Position numbers and translations under genes: made by a program. Shown one piece after another: positions 58,512 through 64,000 of a stretch of DNA of 64,000 nt. The notes below the pieces were generated by a model that saw only the letters and a list, made by a program, of their open reading frames with translations, made no database searches and had not been told where the DNA came from. Origin of the DNA: Janthinobacterium psychrotolerans (lineage in GTDB: Bacteria; Pseudomonadota; Gammaproteobacteria; Burkholderiales; Burkholderiaceae_D); the NCBI RefSeq assembly GCF_001677885.1, contig NZ_LOCQ01000054.1, positions 62,001-126,000 on the forward strand. The letters are read 5' to 3'. Position 1 is the stretch's first letter; the number at the start of each line of letters is the position of its first letter.

Positions 58512-59514
58512 AGAAGCCATGTCCGCCGCCGACTGCGTCGCCCTGCAACTGGCCAGCGACACGGAACGCTATGCGGAACTGGGCCGCAAATTGAGGAGCA
58601 CGCAGTTTTCCACCGCACTCACCATCGCACGCGGCAGCTCGGACCACGCCTGCAATTACGTGGCCTACCTGATCATGGCGCGCCTGGGCCGCGTGGTAGC
58701 GTCTTTGCCGATGTCGCTGGTGACCTTGAACAAGTCGCCGCTGAAAACCCGCGACACCCTGGCCATCTCGATCTCGCAATCGGGCCAGAGCCCGGACGTG
58801 GTCGAACCGATCACCTACTTCCGCGATGGCGGCGCGACCACCGTGGCGCTGGTCAACGATATCGATTCGCCGCTGGCCAACGCCGCCGAATGGGCGATGC
58901 CGCTACGCGCCGGCAAGGAAAAAAGCGTGGCCGCCACCAAGAGCTTTATCGCCAGCCTGGTGGCCGGCGCGCGCATGGTGGCGCAGTGGCAGAACGACCC
59001 GGAACTGCTGGCCGGCCTCGAAGCGCTGCCAGAATCGCTGCTGGACGCGACGCGCGTCGACTGGTCGCCGGCCGTCGAGGTGCTGGCGCCGGCGCGCAAC
59101 ATCATGGTGGTCGGCCGCGGCATCAGCTTCCCGGTGGCGCTGGAGTCGGCGCTGAAGTTCAAGGAAACCTCGGCCCTGCAGGCCGAAGCGTTCAGCGGCG
59201 CCGAGATCAGGCACGGCCCGATGGCGCTGATCGAGGACGGCTATCCGCTGCTGATCTTCGCCACGCGCGGCCCGACCCAGGCCGGCCTGCTGCAACTGGC
59301 GCAGGACATGCGCGGACGCGGCGCGAAAGTGCTGCTGGCCGCACCGGCCGACGTGCCTGATCGCGACCTGACCCTGCCCGTCGCCGCCAACCCGGACCTG
59401 GACCCCATCCTTGCCATCCAGTCCTTCTACGTGATGGCGGCCCGGCTGGCGCAAGCGCGCGGCATGGATCCGGATGCGCCGCGGCATTTGAGCAAAGTCA
59501 CCAGGACCAGCTGA
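58492..59514 (+). CDS. SIS-domain glucosamine-6-phosphate deaminase (NagB-II type)
   Basis: This 340-residue protein has two SIS domains like the isomerase half of GlmS: TIARGSSDHACNYVAYLIMA, AISISQSGQSPDVVEPITYF and SVAATKSFIASLVAGARMVA, then GRGISFPVALESALKFKETS and AEAFSGAEIRHGPMALIEDG. No glutaminase domain is present, so it should deaminate GlcN-6-phosphate to fructose-6-phosphate. The GTG start at 58492 is favoured by AAGGAG nine bases upstream; an ATG three codons later is an alternative. It completes the GlcNAc pathway with the two preceding genes. Confidence 0.9.
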   Translation: MTSMMLEEAMSAADCVALQLASDTERYAELGRKLRSTQFSTALTIARGSSDHACNYVAYLIMARLGRVVASLPMSLVTLNKSPLKTRDTLAISISQSGQSPDVVEPITYFRDGGATTVALVNDIDSPLANAAEWAMPLRAGKEKSVAATKSFIASLVAGARMVAQWQNDPELLAGLEALPESLLDATRVDWSPAVEVLAPARNIMVVGRGISFPVALESALKFKETSALQAEAFSGAEIRHGPMALIEDGYPLLIFATRGPTQAGLLQLAQDMRGRGAKVLLAAPADVPDRDLTLPVAANPDLDPILAIQSFYVMAARLAQARGMDPDAPRHLSKVTRTS

Positions 59515-59719
59515 GCGCCGGGGCGCACGCCAGGCGCCCTGCCCGGCCCGTTTATGTGACAATAGGCCATGTTGATCATGCTGCCCCTCTTGGCCCCGCG
59601 CCTGCGGAGTGGCAGAATGCCTGTTTTTCGCAAATATCCCTGCCCCCAAGCACAGCCGCCGCGCGATCCGCGGCAGAGCGTGCCGGAGCGTCTTTTTGTT
59701 ATTGATTGAAGGATTGACC

Positions 59720-61039
59720 ATGTCCAATTTCCGTCTCGCCCGTATCAGCCTGCTCCTGGCCGCCATCGGCCTCAATGTCCTGCCTGCCCTGTCGCACGCC
59801 CAGGATGCCAAGCCAGCCGCCGCAGGTACGCCTGCCGCCGCGCCAGCCGATACCGTGCGCCCTGAAATCTTCAAGCTGCTCGATCCGACGGCCGTCAAGG
59901 CATCGATGGACGCCAAGAACTACGCCGACGTGCAAAGCCGGATCGACCAGGCAGCGGCCATTCCAGCCCTGACGCCATACGAAACCTTCGTCATCAACCG
60001 CCTGCGCGTGGCGCTGGCCTCGACCACCAACAACGCGGCGATGGCCATGCCGGCGCTCGAAGCGGTGATCGAATCAGGCAAGCTCGACAAAAAATCGATG
60101 GGCGACTTCATCCAGGCGCTGGCCAACTACCACTACAACGCCAAGGATTATGCGAACGCGATCAAGTGGTTCACCCGCTACCAGACGGAAACCGGCGACG
60201 TGGCCACCGTGCGCCCCTACATCATCCGCGCCTACTACTTCAATAACGATTTCGCGCGCGCCAAGCAGGAACTGATGGCCGACCTGACCGCCAAGCAGCA
60301 GGCCGGCCAGGCGCCGACCCTGGAAGAACTGCAATTGCTGGCCAATACGGGTTCGAAAAGCAAAGATCCGGCCACCTACCTGATCGCCATGGAAAACCTG
60401 GTGCGCTACTACCCGTCGGACGACTACTGGACCGACCTGCTGGGCCGCACGCAGGGCAAGGCCGGCTATTCCGACCGCTTCGCGCTCGACGTGCTGCGCC
60501 TGCAATACAAGGCCGTCGGCACCATGTCGCCTGAAGACTACAGCGACATGGCCGAAATCGCCCTGACCGACGCCTTCCCGACGGAAGCGAAAAAAGTGCT
60601 CGACGACGGCTACGCCAAGGGCGTGCTGGGCAAGGGCGCCAACGCGGCCAAGCACAAGAAACTGCGCGACCAGGCCAACAAGGCTGCCGCCGACGATGCG
60701 AAAACCATCGCCACCGGCGAAGCGTCGGCCAACAAGAGCAAGGACGGTACCGGCCTGGTCAACCTGGGCTACGCCTACGTGACGATGGACCAGTTCGACA
60801 AAGGCATCGACCTGATTCAGAAAGGCATCGCCAAGGGCGGCCTGAAACGCCCCGAAGACGCCAAGCTGCGCCTCGGCTATTCGCTGGCCATGGCTGGCAA
60901 GAAAGACGAAGCGATCAAGGTGCTGGAAACGGTCAAGGGCGGCGAAGGCGTGGGCGACCTGGCCCGCTACTGGATCCTGTGGCTGAACCGTCCTGCCACG
61001 GCAGCGGCGGCACCGGCGGCAGCCCCTGCGGCCCAGTAA
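59720..61039 (+). CDS. Exported TPR-repeat protein of unknown function
   Basis: This 439-residue protein starts MSNFRLARISLLLAAIGLNV with a signal peptide ending near SHAQD; GAAGGA precedes the ATG. The mature chain is almost all helical repeats, including TPR-like units FIQALANYHYNAKDYANAIK, AYVTMDQFDKGIDLIQKGIA and LRLGYSLAMAGKKDEAIKVL. A low-complexity Ala/Pro tail (PATAAAAPAAAPAA) ends it. TPR proteins act as assembly scaffolds; here no partner is encoded nearby. A strong terminator follows, so it is monocistronic. Confidence 0.78.
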   Translation: MSNFRLARISLLLAAIGLNVLPALSHAQDAKPAAAGTPAAAPADTVRPEIFKLLDPTAVKASMDAKNYADVQSRIDQAAAIPALTPYETFVINRLRVALASTTNNAAMAMPALEAVIESGKLDKKSMGDFIQALANYHYNAKDYANAIKWFTRYQTETGDVATVRPYIIRAYYFNNDFARAKQELMADLTAKQQAGQAPTLEELQLLANTGSKSKDPATYLIAMENLVRYYPSDDYWTDLLGRTQGKAGYSDRFALDVLRLQYKAVGTMSPEDYSDMAEIALTDAFPTEAKKVLDDGYAKGVLGKGANAAKHKKLRDQANKAAADDAKTIATGEASANKSKDGTGLVNLGYAYVTMDQFDKGIDLIQKGIAKGGLKRPEDAKLRLGYSLAMAGKKDEAIKVLETVKGGEGVGDLARYWILWLNRPATAAAAPAAAPAAQ

Positions 61040-61060
61040 GTTTCAGCCATCACCGACAAC

Positions 61061-61095
61061 AAAGCGGCCCCGGTCAACACCGGCGCCGCTTTTTT
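61061..61095 (+). terminator. Rho-independent terminator after the TPR gene
   Basis: AAAGCGGC and GCCGCTTT form the outer stem, CCGGT and ACCGG the inner one, with a CAAC loop, followed by a T-run. It begins 21 bp after the stop. Confidence 0.85.
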
Positions 61096-61110
61096 CATGC
61101 CTCTTTATTC

Positions 61111-61773
61111 ATGCGGCACCCCATAAAAATGATCAACCCGACTCATTCCGAAGACAAGCTGACCGCTGCCTGGCAATTTCCTGACGCTCCCGATACCGCC
61201 TGCTACGCGACGACGGATGTAATGAACGGTGCGCCGGTCCAGCAGGTGTACCATGATTACGATGGGGACTGGCAATTCCATGGCGCGTCCCATGACGACA
61301 CGGCGAGTTCGGTCCAGATAGTCAGCCTGGCGGAGATGGTCAAGCATCACGACCTGCTCACGGACCTGCACGACTTGCCGTACGGATGGCGGGCGCAGTG
61401 GAACGACGGCGCGAGAAACTGGGATCGATTCAAGGACCATCCGTTTCCCACATTCGCAGACCATGGCTATTACCTGGAAGATGCCGTCTGGCTTGCCCGG
61501 TATCTGACGGACATACAGCCGCCGCCCGCCGAAGTGCGCGAGCATCTCGGCATCGCCTGCCACGTGAAAATCGTTTTCCGCTTCGCCCCGGAAGAGGCCG
61601 ACCGAGGCGATGACCAGTGCGAACGGTTGTGGGTGGAAGTGACGGCGATCGACCAGCAAAACGATGGCTATCTCGGCAGAATCGACAACCATCCGCATCA
61701 TGCAGCGGCCAGGCACGGCGATCTCGTCTCATTCCATTCCTTGCATGTGGCCGGTCTTTACAGCAAAGAATGA
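61111..61773 (+). CDS. Protein of unknown function, DUF2314-like C-terminus
   Basis: This protein has about 220 residues; starts at 61111 or 61129 (MINPTHSEDKLTAAWQFPDA) are both possible and neither has a clear ribosome site. The N-terminal half includes YHDYDGDWQFHGASHDDTAS and LHDLPYGWRAQWNDGARNWD. The C-terminal half (CERLWVEVTAIDQQNDGYLG, RIDNHPHHAAARHGDLVSFH) resembles DUF2314-type domains often found in immunity or regulatory proteins of bacteria. No signal peptide. The family match is tentative. Confidence 0.6.
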   Translation: MRHPIKMINPTHSEDKLTAAWQFPDAPDTACYATTDVMNGAPVQQVYHDYDGDWQFHGASHDDTASSVQIVSLAEMVKHHDLLTDLHDLPYGWRAQWNDGARNWDRFKDHPFPTFADHGYYLEDAVWLARYLTDIQPPPAEVREHLGIACHVKIVFRFAPEEADRGDDQCERLWVEVTAIDQQNDGYLGRIDNHPHHAAARHGDLVSFHSLHVAGLYSKE

Positions 61774-61845
61774 GTCGCGGCCAAAGCTTGCAGCTGCCAT
61801 TACCGCAACATGCTATAAGGGTGTTCGATTACAAATGGACTCGAT

Positions 61846-62244
61846 ATGCTCGACCACGTTTCCCTGACCGTTGTAGACCTGGAGCGCGCGGAGCGCTTCT
61901 ATGACGCCATCTTCGCCGCGCTCGATGTGCCCAAGGTGGGCAGCGACCATGCCGACGCCTGGATAGGCTATGGCGAGCGCAGCGATGCCGACTATCCCGG
62001 GCGCAGCTATTTTTCCGTGCGTCTCGGCCCCGCTCCTGACGACGCGCCGCGCCGCCACTATTGCTTCAAGGCGCCGTCGCGCGCCGCCGTGCAGGCATTT
62101 TGGCGAGCCGGCCTGGCACACGGCGGCCTCGACCTGGGCGAACCCGGCCTGCGCGACTATCACGCCAACTATTATGCCGCCTTCCTGTTCGATCCCGACG
62201 GCAACCGCATTGAAGCCGTCTGCCACCGCGCTGGTGCCGGCTGA
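61846..62244 (+). CDS. VOC/glyoxalase-fold protein
   Basis: This 132-residue protein has the paired beta-alpha-beta units of the vicinal-oxygen-chelate fold. It starts MLDHVSLTVVDLERAERFYD, with H4 as a likely metal ligand, and HYCFKAPSRAAVQAFW and AFLFDPDGNRIEAVCH provide the second histidine and the C-terminal glutamate. It resembles small glyoxalase/dioxygenase-type proteins; the substrate is unknown. The GLRDYHANYYAAFLFDPDGN segment is a typical family tail. Confidence 0.8.
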   Translation: MLDHVSLTVVDLERAERFYDAIFAALDVPKVGSDHADAWIGYGERSDADYPGRSYFSVRLGPAPDDAPRRHYCFKAPSRAAVQAFWRAGLAHGGLDLGEPGLRDYHANYYAAFLFDPDGNRIEAVCHRAGAG

Positions 62245-62349
62245 CAGGAGGTGAAAGCTTCTGTCGATTGCCGGCCAAAAGAAGCAAGCTGGTAGCGGCC
62301 GGAAGCGCAGGGAGCGTGTCAGTTTGCTGGTTCAGTTCACGGAGATTTT

Positions 62350-62913
62350 ATGCCATCAATAATTTCGCATGCTGTTGTTCCACTCGCAGTCGGCCTTGCC
62401 CTGGGCAGCAAAGCGATTCCGGGTCGCCTGCTTGTGATCGGCATGATTGCCGCGATGCTTCCTGACGCAGACGTCCTCGCATTTCACTTCGGCGTTCCCT
62501 ATGCCCACCAGCTGGGACACCGGGGCATCACGCATTCCCTGGCATTTGCGCTGCTGCTCGCCACGCTTGCCTGGATTTTTGCCAGGCAACTGGCTGCATC
62601 GCGCAAGCACGCATGTTTGTTCATGTTTTTTGCCACCGCTTCGCACCCCTTACTCGATATGCTGACAAACGGTGGACTCGGTGTCGCCTTGATTTGGCCG
62701 TTTTCAAATGAACGATTGTTTTTCCCGCTACGCGTCATAGAAGTAAGTCCTATCGGTATTCGACGGTTTTTCAGTGCCACCGGCGTCCGGGTTCTTCTGT
62801 CCGAGCTTCAGTGGATATGGATACCGTCGGCCATCGCCGCCGTCATTATTGTTGCCTGGAGGCGGATTTTTTATGCGTCAGAATGCAGAACGCCACAGGG
62901 TCCCGTCTCATGA
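62350..62913 (+). CDS. Membrane-bound metal-dependent hydrolase, YdjM/YvsG-like
   Basis: This 187-residue protein has four to five hydrophobic segments. Its start MPSIISHAVVPLAVGLALGS provides the family histidine near residue 7. DADVLAFHFGVPYAHQLGHR followed by GITHS is the conserved D-H-R-G-x-T-H-S metal site of the LexA-regulated YdjM group, and ATASHPLLDMLTNGGLG adds the later H/D pair. The function of the family is not established. It ends a few bases before the DUF4375 gene and may share its transcript. Confidence 0.8.
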   Translation: MPSIISHAVVPLAVGLALGSKAIPGRLLVIGMIAAMLPDADVLAFHFGVPYAHQLGHRGITHSLAFALLLATLAWIFARQLAASRKHACLFMFFATASHPLLDMLTNGGLGVALIWPFSNERLFFPLRVIEVSPIGIRRFFSATGVRVLLSELQWIWIPSAIAAVIIVAWRRIFYASECRTPQGPVS

Positions 62914-62973
62914 GCCATGCGCGATATCGCCGCACGGCCAGGCGCGGACATTCCTTATCCACAGAGAGAATTG

Positions 62974-63402
62974 ATGAAGTTTCTTGATGAAGCCTTTGAT
63001 CGCGCGTGCAGTCGTTACAGCGGCAGTAACTTCGATCAGCTCGATGAAGCTGACAAGATTTTGGTCACGATCTGGGGCCTGGAAGGCGACGTCAATAACG
63101 GCGGCTTCGACCAATACTATTTTAATAGTTCAGGCGATCTTGCCTTCCATGCGCCGGTGGCGCTACGGAGAATCGGCGCTCATCACATGGCACAAATTGC
63201 CGATGACGCAAACAAGCTGTTTGGGCCAAACGGCCCCGCACGCAACCCTGACGAGCGCGAAGCTCAGTTGCTCGCGATGGCGACGAACGGCAGCGAGCCG
63301 CACCGTTGGGACGAGCTTACGCGGGCGTTCCAATCCTACCCGGACGACATTTCTGCGCTGCTGGCGGCCTTTCTCGAAGCACGTAGTCATATACCAAAAT
63401 GA
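62974..63402 (+). CDS. DUF4375-domain protein
   Basis: This 142-residue protein starts MKFLDEAFDRACSRYSGSNF at 62974, with AGAGAGAA upstream; a frame 19 codons longer begins at 62917, three bases after the previous stop, and cannot be excluded. The signature DVNNGGFDQYYFNSSGDLAF is that of DUF4375 (DMP19-like) domains, followed by GAHHMAQIADDANKLFG. Such proteins are common in bacterial genomes near immunity-type genes; activity is unknown. Confidence 0.72.
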   Translation: MKFLDEAFDRACSRYSGSNFDQLDEADKILVTIWGLEGDVNNGGFDQYYFNSSGDLAFHAPVALRRIGAHHMAQIADDANKLFGPNGPARNPDEREAQLLAMATNGSEPHRWDELTRAFQSYPDDISALLAAFLEARSHIPK

Positions 63403-63487
63403 CTGCCGGCCCCGCTGTTGGCTGAGGGTACCGTCAGTGGTTGCCTTGGGGCCGAATGCAGCCCGATGCTGCCGTTAGAAAGAAAAT

Positions 63488-64000
63488 ATGAATACCAAAA
63501 CTCCTGCTGATTCAACCCAATGTCGCGCGGCCCTTCGGCTTGCCGTTTCGCTTGCGTTCGCGACAGCCCTGGCAGCGTGTGCCAGCAGCCCGACTATAGG
63601 GACCGCTATTACCCAAGCAAAGCTGGTGTATGTAGAGGACGCGACCATGTTCCGATCACGGCTTGATGAGACGCGACTGGCACAGACGGGATGCACATAT
63701 GAAAGCCGCGATCCCGCCGCGATGCTGGCACTGCGACGTCTGCTCGGGTCTGAGCAATTTGAGAATGAGTCCATCGTCCAGATGATTGAACCGCGCTATG
63801 CCTTGTACTTTGAAAAAGAGGACGGCAGCAAGCACTCGCTTCTTCTCGACCGCCAATACAGCGATTCACTACGACGACACGGAACATTTGACGCAAAACC
63901 GATAACCGTCGGAGGCAATTTCGCTTCGCAGTTAGTGCAATGGGCAGTGCAAGCGAACATCTCTCAATCAAACCCGCACTGCAACAGCCCTATTCTCCGT
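63488..64000 (+). CDS. Lipoprotein of unknown function (3' end outside window)
   Basis: The frame opens with ATG at 63488 (MNTKTPADSTQCRAALRLAV) after AGAAAGAAA and stays open to the window end, 171 codons. The signal ends in the lipobox LAACASS (Cys about residue 31), so it is a predicted lipoprotein. The mature part includes AKLVYVEDATMFRSRLDETR, YALYFEKEDGSKHSLLLDRQ and three further cysteines. Base composition is lower in GC than in most of the window. No family recognised from the visible part. Confidence 0.6.
   Translation, partial: MNTKTPADSTQCRAALRLAVSLAFATALAACASSPTIGTAITQAKLVYVEDATMFRSRLDETRLAQTGCTYESRDPAAMLALRRLLGSEQFENESIVQMIEPRYALYFEKEDGSKHSLLLDRQYSDSLRRHGTFDAKPITVGGNFASQLVQWAVQANISQSNPHCNSPILR

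Noticed and set aside
61102-63402. Cluster of small genes considered as a defence or toxin-immunity island
   Set aside because: The DUF2314-like, VOC, YdjM-like and DUF4375 genes have no toxin, nuclease or integrase partner and no boundary repeats. There is not enough evidence for a system.

Overview
The window is GC-rich and densely coded. Its gene content and codon use point to a betaproteobacterium of the Oxalobacteraceae (Janthinobacterium/Duganella/Massilia-like). This is inferred from family resemblance and from the non-phosphorylating sugar-acid genes, the MNIO/bufferin pair, YjfB-type motility protein and FliA-type promoters; no rRNA or other marker gene is present. I saw no tRNA, rRNA, CRISPR array or prophage. 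The only intact mobile element is one IS1595-family insertion sequence at 27340-28391.

Layout. 1-7363: the 5' part of a TonB-dependent receptor (cut by the window edge), divergent from a QseB/QseC-like two-component system with a PmrA/QseB-type direct repeat between them; then a small orphan gene, an SMP-30-like lipoprotein, a PRISE-type reductase and a divergent LysR regulator. 7375-19731: a 12 kb block, all on the minus strand, for uptake and oxidative breakdown of an L-fucose-type sugar. Read 5' to 3' it holds an RspB/LgoD-like Zn-dehydrogenase, a tagaturonate-reductase-like enzyme, a GntR/FCD regulator, a two-subunit UxaA-type dehydratase, an aldo-keto reductase sugar dehydrogenase, a lactonase, a mutarotase, an SDR, an FAH-family hydrolase and an ABC sugar importer (ATPase, permease, binding protein). 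L-fucose is 6-deoxy-L-galactose, so one front end could feed both an L-fuconate branch and an L-galactonate/tagaturonate/altronate branch.

20069-30950: a MerR/TipAS-like regulator with a duplicated effector domain; two tandem secreted paralogues of unknown function; an HxlR regulator with a DadA-like oxidase, divergent from an MFS exporter over a perfect palindrome; a Crp/Fnr-type regulator; the IS element, inserted exactly at the stop codon of a NarL-type response regulator; its soluble NarX-like kinase; and a DJ-1/PfpI protein. 31194-44453: NAD salvage (nicotinamidase-like protein and PncB), FMN azoreductase with a divergent LysR, CbpM/CbpA co-chaperones, two adjacent secreted beta/gamma-crystallin proteins, a MATE exporter, a DPP-IV-type peptidase, CsbD and a methyltransferase.

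44568-56187: FliT and a YjfB-like protein, each behind a near-identical sigma-28 promoter; a FimV-N-terminal-domain protein; fumarase C; a bufferin-type metallophore precursor with an MNIO enzyme fused to its DUF2063 partner; MobB; a phospholipase-C-like phosphoesterase; and a GspA/GspB pair for type II secretion. 56421-59514: a GlcNAc catabolic operon (kinase, NagA, NagB-II) behind a textbook sigma-70 promoter. 59720-64000: a TPR protein, several small genes of limited annotation and a lipoprotein cut by the window end.

The most rewarding parts are the fused MNIO-DUF2063/bufferin cluster, the composite fucose/galactose locus, the precisely resolved IS insertion, and several regulatory sites that can be read directly.
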